In this document: in pieces, positions 23,343 through 34,660 of the stretch
How positions within the stretch are numbered: position 1 is the stretch's first letter
Layout of the letters: each line of letters begins with the position of its first letter
Assembly: GCA_029379385.1 (NCBI GenBank)
Contig: CM055614.1
Coordinates: forward strand, 19,697,994 to 19,761,993
Direction: 5' to 3'
Length of the DNA stretch: 64,000 bases
Source: Quillaja saponaria
Lineage: Eukaryota; Streptophyta; Magnoliopsida; Fabales; Quillajaceae
Position numbers and translations under genes: made by a program
Notes under the pieces: model-generated
What the model saw: only the letters and a program-made list of their open reading frames with translations
The model's database searches: none
Told to the model about the DNA's origin: nothing

Positions 23343-23642
23343 TATAATAAAATTTAGGGATTTGGATCCTTTAGAATTTCTTTAATCTTAGTCATTCACA
23401 TTATTTTTTTTTTAAATTTAGGTTTAGGGTTAGGGTTAGGTTTAGGCTTAGGTTAGGATTTAGAATAAAAATATGGTATATTTTTAGTACAATATTTAAT
23501 AAATTAATTAAATAGAATAATAGAACTTAGAATTAAATTATTTTGATGGTTGAGATTTAAAAAATAGTGTGAATGGTTAATATTAAAGGAATTCTACTAA
23601 TAAAGAATTCTAAAGGAGCCTGGATCCAAAATTCAGAATTAC
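23343..23642. repeat. MITE-like element with telomere-like core (in copy B)
   Basis: Second copy of the element at 20218-20562, somewhat shorter. Its core at about 23415-23462 is closer to plant telomere repeats (tttagggttagggttagg) than that of copy A. Confidence 0.65.
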
Positions 23643-23649
23643 TGTAGTT

Positions 23650-26190
23650 AATACAACCATGAAAATTAGTAATGGGGTAGCTGCACTCTATGCTGAATAT
23701 CAAGTTGACATTGTAGTAATTGTAAAATCTCCTGTTAATGTTCCTGATGTTAATGAAACTACACCTAAAACTAAAACTATAAAGGTGGAAAAGAGTGATG
23801 GTTTAATAGATGCTCATATGAGTGATGAAGAATGCTATTAGGATGAAAAAGATGGTAAGGAAGATAGTGAGGAAGATAATTATGATAGTTTGGAGGAATG
23901 TCACTTATTTGATACTGATGAGGATCGAGACAATGTTTATTTTGATGATAATATAAATAAGGAAGTTGAGGACATTGATAGACTGACATGAGTGAAGCTC
24001 AGAAAAAAAGAGTAACAAGATAACTAGGAAAAAGAAAGACTATGGTGGTGAGTCTTTTGTTCTAGTTCCACCTACTGCTAATTGCCATAATTTGGAAGAG
24101 GATCATGTGAGTCATGAGTTGGAGTCTCATATAGCTTCAGATGATGAAAGGAATGTAAGACCAAGAGTTATAAGTTATAAGCCTAAAGACATGTGTAAGG
24201 GGTAAATTTAGAGGGTTGGAACAGAGTTACAAACTTGAAGGAGTTTAAGGATGCAGTCATTGAATGGTTTTTATTGCATGAAACAGCAACCAAGTTTAGG
24301 AAAAATGACTCAATCAGATACATAATTGAATATAGACAAGGGTGTGGTTGGTGGTAAGGGGATTTATATATTGAAAACCACTGGGACAGAACCACATATG
24401 AAACAAGGTTATCAAAAATTCCTTAGCTAACTCTGCAAAGGTTACAAACACAGTTGTTCATAACGTGAAATTGAATTATAAAATGAAGTTGTTTGATATT
24501 TAAGATGATGTGAAGGAGAAATACAATGTTAGGATATCAAGGATTGTAGCATACAGAGCTAGATTAAAGGTTGTATAGAAAATTGAAAGGACTTATAAAG
24601 AACAAATGTTTAAAGTTATAGGGCTATTGTGCTGAATTGAGAAGAAGCAGTCTTAGTACCATTGTCAAATGAAGTTGTTGAGACCATATCTTGAAGCTAG
24701 ACCAATATTTGAGAGATTACATATATGCTTTGAGGCTTGTGAGGGGGGTTTCTTATTAGCTTATAGGCCAACAATTGGTATTGATGGGTGCCACCTTAAA
24801 GGAGAATACGGTGGACAGTTGTTGGTGGCAGTTGAAGTGTACTGCATGAGCTTTTAGAAGGGGGTGAACACAAATTCTGCTTTAAGCATTTGATGGCAAC
24901 TTTAAGGCAATATATGGTGGAAACACAGAACTTAGACATTTAGTCCCAACTGTAGTAAGAACACCATATTGCCTAATTTTGAGAACAACTCATGGGAGAG
25001 GTGAAAAAGATTAATGGACATGCATATGACTGGCTCATGGAACATCCTACTAAGCACTGATGTAGGCATAATTTCATTTTCTAGCCTAAGTGTGACGTGC
25101 TAATGAGCAATATAATATAAGACTTCAACAAGACTATCTTATTTACAAGGGACAAGCCAATAATCAGCATGTTTGAATTTATAAGGAAGTATTTGATGAA
25201 AAGATTCACTAAATTTAGGGGAAAAGCTGAAAGGTACAAGGATGATATCATGCTTAAGGTAAGGAAAAGCCCAGACAAGGAAACTACTCACTTAAACATG
25301 TGGAGAGCTAAGTGGGCTGGAAATGGGAACTTTGAGTCCACTTTTCTTATGGATAAGTTTGCAGTGGATTTAGATTGGTAGACAAGTAGATATAGGTAAA
25401 TGTTTATTTTCTTAATGTACAATTCATTTTGTTTCTTAAAATCAATTGTTTATAGCTTTTGTCAATTTTGTTACATAGGTTATGGGAATTTACAGGCTTG
25501 CCTTGTAGGTATGTAATTAGTTGCATCTACTTCAAAGGACAAGAACCATAACAATTGTAAGTGCATATTACAAAAAACAGGCTTACGTTGATTGCTATAG
25601 TCCTATAGTGGAGCATATCAATGGAGAGAACATGTGGCCATTAGTAGAAGGTAAAGGCATTCATCCACTAATGCAGTTAAGAGCACCAGAGAGACCCAAA
25701 AAGAAAAGATCTATAGATCAAGATGAACTAGAAAGACCCAAGGAAAAGAGCAACAGATGAAAGAGGGGGAACACATCTCTCAAATGTTGTAGGTGTAATC
25801 AATATGGGCACAACAAATGGACTTGTAAGAATCTAGTTACAACACATGCTGCTGGAACCAGACAAGCAACACATGTTGCAAGATCCAACCAAGCAACATA
25901 GAGAGTAGAAACTAGTCAAGCAACAACTACAGGAACCAATCAAGCAACATAAGGAGCTAGATGTGCATTTCCATATGTTGTCATTGAAAAAAGAGGTGAA
26001 AATGGGAAGTGGTATGCAAGGTAACAGAGGTAGAGGCAAAACATCTTCTCGTGGTGTGCAAGTTGGAAGAGAAAGAGGAAGAGTAAGAGCAAGGAACTCT
26101 AACACAATAAGAGAAAGCCAACCAATGCAAGCTAGCCAAGTATTAGTCAACAACACTACAGGCAGTTCAGCTCCAACACCTTATCCATGA
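23650..26190 (+). pseudogene. MuDR-type Mutator transposase, decayed
   Basis: Pieces of one transposase occur in order. 23659-23990: an acidic N-terminal part. About 24200-24400: a MuDR-like N-terminal domain (LKEFKDAVIEWFLLHE, FRKNDSIRYII). 24500-24610: EKYNVRISRIVAYRARLK. 24669-24857: the MULE core with FERLHICFEACEGGFLLAY and GIDGCHLKG, which holds the first catalytic Asp. 25020-25390: MFEFIRKYLMKRF and WAKWAGNG-like text. An intron with good splice sites runs 25396-25478. 25479-25760: LWEFTGLPC and YYKKQAYVDCYSPI, the SWIM region. 25780-25840: a CX2C-type knuckle (CCRCNQYGHNKWTCKN). Many stops and frame changes interrupt it. It would have catalysed cut-and-paste transposition. Confidence 0.88.
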
Positions 26191-27180
26191 AGTCTTTCTA
26201 ATTGTGGTTTTTTTGTTTTTGATTTTTAGAAAGAGATTAAGATTTTGTGTAATACTTTATGACACAATGTGGTTGTTTTCTTTTGTAATGAATTGTTAAT
26301 GGTATTGATTTATGTATGCCAAGAAAAATACATTATTGGCCTTGTAATCTTTGAAATTCATGAATATAGTGTATGCTTTTGGTTAAGATTACAAGATTTT
26401 GTCATGTATATAATCTTTTCAGGTCTATACTGTTTTGATTCAATAATGTCCATACATTATTATATGTACTATTTGGAATTCATGAATATAATGTACTTTT
26501 TTTTCCTTGCGATCTTTGGATATAATCTTTTGGTCAAGATTACAAGTTTTTAGGATTGTACTGTTTGGATTCTATGAACTTAATTTATGCACTTATTTGC
26601 CATGTTTGGTTCCTAAAACAACTAGCTGAAAGTATGCTTTCAATATACAGAAACATACACAAATTAACTATAAACCATCTTTATTGAAATCTTAAATGTT
26701 AAACTACATAGTATTGAGTTACATCAATAATGAACACTTTTATGATATAGACAAAACTAGCCTAAAACACTAACAAATATAACATTCAACAGACACCTAA
26801 CTACTTAGAAGAACAAACTAAATCTATGCACAAAGAGCTAGAAAACTACATAAAAAGGTCATTCTCTTCCACCATTCAACCTTGCCTTCCAACATAAAAA
26901 TGACATTCCTCTGTTATATTATGAGGTAGCTCACATGCTTGGAAATTTCTTCATCCTTCTTTGTATAAGATGTGTACAACATTGCAAGCTCGCAAAAGTC
27001 ATAAAATTTGATAGAGTCGTCTCTACCTATGAACTGCTAGCACTTGAAATTGTTAAAGAACTACCCATTTTCCCACTAAAAATTTGGTACCTACCATAGA
27101 CTTCTATGCCTTGAACCCTAATAATGGTAAACACAAGCAACGAAAAGAAGATTGTGGCAAGCATTAATTAGAGAAAAGCA

Positions 27181-27224
27181 AAATGACGTAGTTTCTCTTC
27201 CTTTTGCAGAAACTACATCATTTT
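27181..27224. repeat. Imperfect hairpin near the Mutator right end
   Basis: aaatgacgtagtttct (27181-27196) and agaaactacatcatttt (27208-27224) pair with one mismatch across an 11-bp loop. It lies just inside the terminal sequence of the Mutator element. Confidence 0.7.
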
Positions 27225-27239
27225 ATACTTTGGAAGTGA

Positions 27240-27452
27240 GCCTAAGGTAAAAATTGGCCACCTGTTATACATGCAAGCGTCCAACATAGCGTTCGTTAGG
27301 CCACGTCAGTTTCGTCAATGAGAGATAAGGCAGCATGGACCCAATTGGTGCAAAATTTTAATTATAGAGACCTAATTACAACAAAGTGAATGATAGGGAC
27401 CGAAATAAAATTCGGCTCAAACTACAGGGACCAAATGAGTAATTTAGCTTAT
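27240..27452. repeat. Right terminal sequence of a Mutator-like element
   Basis: The sequence ccacgtcag..., then gggaccgaaataaaattcgg and cagggaccaaatgagtaatt, is of the kind found at the termini of plant Mutator-like elements. I could not find an inverted partner near 23.6 kb, so the left end has been lost or replaced by the duplicated unit there. Confidence 0.6.
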
Positions 27453-30419
27453 CTTTTAACATCAAACAAGCATAGTAAGAGAAAAACGGATTCAGATTCT
27501 CATTTCCAAATCCTAATGATTGATTTTTTATTGTGTTCATCAGACATGACCAAAGGTGCTTATGGGTGGCACCATTTGTGTAAGAGGGCTTTAGAGGCTT
27601 GTGGAAATTATGGTTGTTTTGAGATTGTGTGTGAAAATATTTTTTCCTAACTAAAAGTTTACACCTTTTCAATAATAAATAACTTTTTGCCTATCATTAG
27701 TATATATAAAGAAAAAACCAATTCTACAATGTAAATTAAGGAAATATCAAGGAGTATAAATCAAATGTCATAAACTCACTTGATGATATTTCAAGGGTGT
27801 TCCATAAAGAAAGCACCAACCGAAGCATGAGCTTTCGAGCTATGGTTAAGTTCGATTGATGATTGTTAGATGAGATCACAAGGGTGAATGTTGGCCTAAG
27901 CTTTGGTCGTTGATTGATCTCTTGAACTCAGAATCAGAGGCAGAGAAAGGTGAGTTACATTGCAGAGAAAAGATTAGGAAAGAGAAAGGAAAATCGTAGT
28001 CTAAGTTTCAATATGGGAAAAAGTAATTGCATCTATCACTCGATACGCAGATACATTAATAGATCCAGATAAACACAATTTTCAATAAACTAATATTTTG
28101 TATATGCATCTACAAAGGTAGGTGCCGATAATAAAATGGCAGACACAAATAAGCCCGTGAAAAATGATGCCAAAATAAAATTAGTATTTGCATCTACGTA
28201 ATAGTATTGTAGATGCATAAAAATAAATTGTAGACATAAATAGTGGATATCTATGCCTGTATATTTGAGTTTGGTGACACAGATACGGTAATTTCTTGTA
28301 ATGAATAGCTTGAGTTAAATTTTTTAGAAAAATAGATTATATGAAGAGAAGTGAGGTACTAGGATAATTGTTACAACCATATGTAGGTGAAGTGATACAA
28401 AAAATATCACAAATGGGTCAACGATTTTGGCTCATACCATATATGTGCAAAGTATATTTTGCCATAAAAAAAAAAAAACACCTATTTAATTGTATAATGA
28501 ATCACAAATTTGGGAGACAGTGAGTTTTGTGAGATTATGTGAAAATGAGGTGAATTAATAATGTTTGGTTGTAAGGATATAATAATATGATGTTATATTT
28601 GTGTAAGCGAATTGTTTTAAAAATATGTGTTTCATTTATAAAGTCATTTGGCTTTTGGAATGTGAGACTACTAAGAGACACTTTAAAACTCATCATTTGT
28701 TTTTATAAACAAACCCAACACTAGTCTCTCTTCTTTCATATCTAAAATTTAGAGAAAAAAAGGTACTTCATCTTTCAAAAAGAAAGAGTAACCTTAAATT
28801 TATTTAATTTTATTCAATTCGAATTACTCATTACATTTGATAGGACAATTTTAAACATAAAGATTTGGAGGCTTTTGACAACACACGCACCATCCACCAT
28901 AGCACTTTGAAACCATTCCGGGAAACAAGCGGAAAGAACAAACTTTTATACACTCTTCATTTAATTTGCATGGGCCCTCTGCTGCCACTCTTGGTGCTAA
29001 AACTATTACCATTATTTTCCAATATTGAGTCAGAAATTAATTAAGAAAGCACACCATGACTTAATGAATAGAAGAAAAATTTTAAAACTTGTCAAACAAA
29101 AAAAATTAAACATTGTAATTACCAGATGCAATGAGAAGTAAAACTGCTAAACACGCTAACTTTATTCAAGGTTTAGCCATGATCATTCTTCTTTAAAACT
29201 ACTGCGATATATTTACTAGAAATGTATTGTCTTCCCTTGTTATATGGATGTTTAAGGCCACATATATAATGAAGGATATTTTTCAATATGGTAAAACTTC
29301 ATGCATGGTATTCGTAGATACACATTATGATTAGAGAGTTTTTTAATGAAAATAAATGGTAAAAAAAAAAAAAAGAAATGATAGTTTTTACGTTTTTAGC
29401 TAATAAATTACAATCCCTAACATATTCTCTAAATAATTAAATACTATATATTGCATTCGGCTAGCAACCACAATGTTAAATCTCTACCAATCAATAAAAT
29501 TGCAAGGCTTTCTTTCTCTTTATTTTTCAATTTTGGGCTTTAATAGAAATAGTATATAAGCCTAATCAATTTCTTTATGCATATAACTTAGGCCTAGTAT
29601 AACTAAGATAGCCCACTTTTTTATAAAACCTTAGAACCACAAAAATAGTTATTACAAAGGATAATTATACTTCCACAAAGGTCACATATCTTTAATTTTT
29701 TTTTTAATTAGATTTTCTCCTTCACAATCCTTTGCAATGATTTATTTCACCAACGAAAAAACAACCCAAAAATATTTATGCCTTCTATTGCATCTAAAAT
29801 TGTATTATAATATCTCTGTTGTAAACTTATTGCATTCTTTGACTAACCAAGTCTCTTTATGCAATGATTAGAAACAACTGGTTTCTAACAACCAAAAAGA
29901 TAAATTTGTCTCTTTTCTTTTTATAAATGTCTATATTATTATAAAAGTGGGAGAGTCCTTATGGTCTCCAGTATACAATATACATTTATTTAAAAATTAA
30001 ATTCAATAACTAAATCTCATCCCCATCATTTAATAACTACTATTTATTTTAATTAAAAAAAATACTTCACCCCTCCACATGCACAAAATAATAATCTCAA
30101 CTCTCCTATTTATAATTTTTTTATCAAAACAATAAAAAAATAAAATAAAATAAAACATATATATACATATACGTGTGTAAGCGTGCATGCAACTAGTATA
30201 TAGATAAGTTTATATATAACACCAATAAATTTTACCAATTAAACCAAATGACACCTTCTAAATCATTCAACTTTAACAAAATAAATATAATTTTATCAAT
30301 GAATTATAATTTAGTATAAAACAATCACTCAACTCTAAATTTTATACAATGAACATAATATTTTCTTTTCACTTAATGATGATGCTAGCTTAAATTTTTG
30401 TTCAATTGCAAGAGGGTTT
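27453..30419. other. AT-rich DNA with no gene recognised
   Basis: Opposed frames at 27376-27672 (minus) and 27390-27650 (plus) overlap and resemble nothing I know. A TA/TG-rich microsatellite-like stretch lies at 30155-30210. Nothing else of note is supported. Confidence 0.5.
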
Positions 30420-30560
30420 GGCCATGTCAGCTGCGTTTTAGTGTTTTTGAAGGTTCCTCAGGGGTTGTTGTCCTCCATGGGGAATGCTAGGCGGCTGGCA
30501 ACTATAGTAGACCTTGACTCCATCCTTCATAGGCTCTCCTCATTGAAGGCTTAAGATATT

Positions 30561-33208
30561 TTGGCCTTTCTTACATCCGTTCTTCCTGCCAAACCGTTGA
30601 ATGCTACAGGGGTTTCAAGTGATCAAATCGAGCAGGATTTGGAGTCCGTGAGCCACATGGAAACCTTGGTGGAGTCCCTTTTACCTTCGATTTCCATTCA
30701 TCAACCTCAGGTTTATGCTCTTTTCTTGAACCATATGAATCGTAACCCTATACAATCTCAACCTTTAATTTCAACAAAGATGAAAACTTATGTACAGCTC
30801 ATGCCATCCTCTTCTGAACCGGCATTGATTTCTTCAACTTCTTCGCCTCAATCCTTTTGGCATGAAGTCCTTTGCCTCTGTGGTTTCCAAAAGGGCTGCT
30901 AGAAGTCCCTGAGTGCCTCAGAAGCAAATCACATCCTTTAGAAAGGCTCCTGCTATTCAATTAAATTTATAATAAATTAAAGCTCTAGCTGCCCTCTTCT
31001 AGTTTGCTTTGATTGGCAAGTTTTCACATGGAAGGCTTTCCATGATTGATATTAGGAAGGAGTTTGTAGCTATTGGTCTGACAGCTTCAGTCTTCATTGG
31101 TTTTCTTGATCACAAGTACATTCTTATTGAAGTTTTTAACAATGAGGATTTTCAAAGGATTTGGTGCAGGGTTGATCAATGATATTCAGAGATTTCCAAT
31201 GAGGATTTTCAAATGGACACCAAAATTTAGACTGAATCAAGAATCCTTTATTGTTTTGATATGGATTAACTTGCCAAATATGCCTATACATTTTTACTCT
31301 AAAAAGTACTTATTTCTAATTGCAAGTATGATAGGCAAGCCTTTAAACCTTAGTGGAGCTTCAGCTTTAAGAACCAGGCCTAATGTTGCAAGGGTTTCTG
31401 TGGCATTAGACATTTTGAAACCTTTGGAGGAAAAAGTATGGATCGGATGTGGGGATAACAAATGTTTTTTTTCCAACATGTTAGTTATGAGAATGTCTCT
31501 AGTTATTATTCTATTTGTTGTAGGTTGGGACATGATGGAGCTTCCTATAAAACCTTATAAGATAATTGGGGTAAGATTGAGCAAAAAAAGGCTGTTAAGA
31601 TTCAAGAAAGTGTAGCTTTCAAGACTTCAAAAGATTGAAGAAAGGTAGATCAAGAAAGTGGACAAAAGAAGATTAATCAAGATTCAAAGAAACAAAGTAA
31701 GCAATACAATGGTACTATTAATGATGTGTGGAAATAGAAAGAAGTTCTTAAGAAGTCAAGTAAGGACGGTGTTTTTGTTAGGAATTTTTAATAGTTTTAA
31801 AGTAATTTGACTTAATTCAAGAGTTATTACTTTTTACTTAAATGACAATACATTTCCTTTCATAAAATAACTTGTATATGAATAGTTATTAAAGTATTGA
31901 GAATAAGAAAGTTTGATTAATGTGACTTAATCAAAAAGTCATTACTTGTTACTTAAATGAAAAGACATTTGTTTTCATAAATTAATTTCTTTATGAATAA
32001 GAATGTCTTTTCATAAAAAACCTATAAGGATTTTTATGGCTATTTGACTTTATCAAAAAGTCATTACTTTTTGATAAAATTAAAAGGCATTTCCTTTTGG
32101 ATATTAACTTACATATGAATAGAAATGTCCTTTCATGGAAAGCCTATAAAAGTAATATGGTTAACCCACTTTTCCATATCTCTTCTTCTTCTCTTTCTTT
32201 CTCTTTTCAAGTTATAGTTTATGTTTATATCTAATAGCAACCTTAGATATAAAAGAGCCTGTTTTATCTTGGAAGGCTTATTTGATGTAACTTGTTGCAA
32301 GTAGGGTGCAAATATAGTCTTCAGGAAAGAGAAATTCTAACCCGACTCAGGCATTTCAAAGGCGTTTATTGTTTCTATTATGTTTTATACTACAGTTATA
32401 CCTTCATCTAAAGGGGTTTCAAAGGTTGATTTTAAGACACAACATGCTTCAGTTTTGCAGCAAGGATGAGTTCCAAAGGGCATAATCAAGATGGTGATAA
32501 AGTTGGGAGGGGATTTGATATAGTTGATATGACTAAGTTGACACTGATTTTGAAGGATAGGAAATAGGATAACATGATTATAAGGAGTGAGACTCAAGGG
32601 AGTTTCAAACTGTTGTGACTTCTCATAATCTTTTTGAAGCTTTAGAGGGACAAGATGGTCAGATTACCAAAGTGTCTTTGTTAAATTCTTGTGATGATTA
32701 CATGAGATTTTTAAACAAAACTCCTTCTCAAACAGAGTGCATAGGTGATAAAAGGAAGCCATTTCCTTTTGACATTTGTTTGCAAGCTTCAAAGGATAAT
32801 GATAAAGAACTTCAAGAAAAGGACTAAAATCTTTAAGAAGGAATTGGTCTTGGAAAAGAAGGTGACAAATAAGCTGATATTGTAATAAATCAACCTCGGG
32901 TGATTATTGAAGAGAGTGGAGACGTGGATTATGCACAAGATCGTTTGTTGGACTTTTTCCTTTTTCAAGGGTCGAAGGATTATAGTATAACTTTCAAGGA
33001 AGACTTGGATAGGGTGGTGCACACCTTAAATCTCTCTCCTCAAAGGAATATGAATAGTGTACCATTTTATTTAGGGCAACCTTTAAGCTTTGTAGGTGAA
33101 GATACAACTCTGAGTTCTCTTCAGGCTAATCTTGAACACATGAAAGCTTCCATTGGTAAGCCTATTAGTAAGGTACACCATAATTTACCTTCCTCTTCAT
33201 CTAAATGA
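30561..33208 (+). pseudogene. LINE ORF1 (DUF4283 protein), broken
   Basis: DUF4283 similarity runs from about 30990 to 31560 across two frames: ALIGKFSHGRLSMIDIRKEF..., then MRIFKWTPKFRLNQESF and WINLPNMPIHFYSKK, IGKPLNLS, RPNVARVSVALDILKPL and VWIGCG. The zinc knuckle expected next is degraded. After the solo LTR, frames at 32615-32827 and 32900-33208 carry the C-terminal part, ending PSSSSK and TGA at 33206-33208. This stop overlaps the ORF2 start codon (33205-33207). In plant L1 elements ORF1 binds the element RNA. Confidence 0.8.
31776..32394 (+). mobile_element. Solo LTR inserted in LINE ORF1
   Basis: This 619-bp segment begins TGTTAGG and ends ACTACA, interrupts the ORF1 similarity, and is flanked by gtttt and gttat (4 of 5 identical), a likely decayed target duplication. 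Inside, three diverged copies of a segment like gacttaatcaaaaagtcattac occur at about 31808, 31924 and 32046. A TATA box (cctataaaag) near 32143 precedes a CT-rich stretch, as in many LTRs. Strand is assigned from the TATA box. Confidence 0.65.
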
Positions 33209-33874
33209 ATAACATTTTATATTGGAATGTTAGAGGAGTAAAAAATGCAAGTTCAAAGCGTAGATTGTGTAAGTTGAAAAGATTACATAATTGTTCTTAT
33301 TTTGCTATATATAAATTCCCTTTGATTATTTGAATTAGTTAGCTAGATATCTTGGCTTTTCAAATTTTTGTGCCAACTTAGAAAATAATATTTGGCTTTT
33401 TTTGGAAGAATGCCTTCTCTTGTGATATCATATTGAACTCGGGCTAACAAATTATGCTAAAGGTCATGCATAATCATATAAGTTCTCTTATTTTCCTTAC
33501 CTTGGTTTATACATGTTGTCGAAGGGGGTGTCGATTGGACTTGTGGGATGTCTTGTTGGCAATGAATTGTTTGGTTGGCTCTTTTGGTTAGCTTGTTGGT
33601 AGGGATTTCAACTGCATTCTTAGTCAAGATGAGGCTTCAGGGACTTATGCAAGATTTAATCCTGATTCAGCTTTAGACTTTATTAGTACATTAACTATTT
33701 GTGACCTTTATGAAGTACCTTTTTCCGGATCAACATGTACATGGACTAATAAATGTGAGGGTTCCGCTCAAATCCTAAAAAGGTTAGATCGTTTCTTTAT
33801 GAAATCAAATTGGCTTGCTATTGATTTTCATGTTACTCATCTCAATAGAAAGTATACTGATTATATAAAACTGA

Positions 33875-34205
33875 TCAGTACCGACCAACCATCACCGACT
33901 AACTGTAGTTAGTCGGTAATACTTATAAATAACGACTAACCCAATGATAAACCGACCAAAATCCAGCATCATGTCATTACCGACCAACTTTTGGTCGTTA
34001 AGTTAGTCAAAAATTTGGCGGGATTTAATTTTAATTTTGCGCCTAATATACCGACCAACTTCTGTTGGTAGGTAATAGTTTTTCTTATTACCGACTGTTT
34101 TTAGTTGGTCGGTAAAAATGCCTAACACGACCAACTAACTTTGTCGGTAGGTGATTGAAACGCACTTTTGGAATTATCGACTAACTTAGCTAGTTAGTCG
34201 GAAAA
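33875..34205. mobile_element. CACTA-like subterminal repeat block
   Basis: At least eight copies of a motif like accgaccaac or gttagtcggt occur in both orientations within 330 bp, as in the subterminal region of En/Spm (CACTA) elements. The block starts just where the LINE endonuclease similarity stops (about 33870). I did not see clear CACTA termini or a matching block at the other side, so this may be one end only. Confidence 0.6.
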
Positions 34206-34339
34206 TTAAATCTCTTGTTACCCTCTCCCAGATTTCACAATCCAAATCCCTAAATCTTTCTCCTTCTGCAACATGCTCTCTCTCTTTGGCTTCCCCGAGT
34301 TTAGCAACACAAAATCCTCCTAAAATTAACAATCTTACA

Positions 34340-34660
34340 CTCTCTTCAGAAGTTGTCTTTCTTCAATCTGCAATGCCATGACTTTTCATTTCTTCTTCTT
34401 CTAACTTTTTTTCATTCTCTCTCTTACACTCTTACCATTCACAATCTTAAGCTCACGACCGATTACTACCGAAAATCATTCCTAAGATTCAAACAAATCA
34501 TACAAGATGTTGTCACTGAAAAGAAAATCTCAGCTCCAACTACAGCTGTCGCCACCCTCCGTCTCTTCTTCTGCTGGATCGAAGGTTGTGATGCCTTTGT
34601 TCTAGTTGCCTCCAACACTTTCAACAAGGCTAAATGCAATGCTGACAATTATCCATTGAA
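34340..34660 (+). pseudogene. Class III peroxidase gene fragment
   Basis: The frame has a hydrophobic leader (LLLLTFFHSLSYTL), then LTTDYYRKSFLRFKQIIQDVV, ISAPTTAVATLRLFF, and EGCDAFVLVASNTFNKAK. This is the N-terminal part of a secreted class III peroxidase, haem enzymes of the cell wall that oxidise phenolics with hydrogen peroxide. The expected FFHDC has become FFCW, with loss of the distal catalytic His, and the first conserved Cys (KSCP) is now Phe. About 95 of some 330 residues are present, with no haem-ligand region. It lies beside the CACTA-like block and inside the LINE, so it was probably carried there by a transposon. Confidence 0.82.

Larger units (their letters stand above)
21370..23645. 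repeat. Segmental duplication, copy B
   Basis: Copy B of the unit at 18010-20565. It begins with ctaggtgcctcagcac and ends with ggagcctggatccaaaattc, next to the Mutator gene at 23650. It lacks the 220-bp extra part of copy A. A plus-strand frame at 22021-22332 is open by chance; its counterpart in copy A is not conserved as a frame. Confidence 0.88.

Noticed and set aside
31139..31213. Repeated caatgaggattttcaaa in LINE ORF1
   Set aside because: The two copies are read in different frames and both fit the DUF4283 protein at their places (NNEDFQRIW and PMRIFKW), so this is probably coincidence and not a duplication.
31318..31533. Minus-strand frame in LINE ORF1
   Set aside because: Antisense to DUF4283 text on the plus strand.
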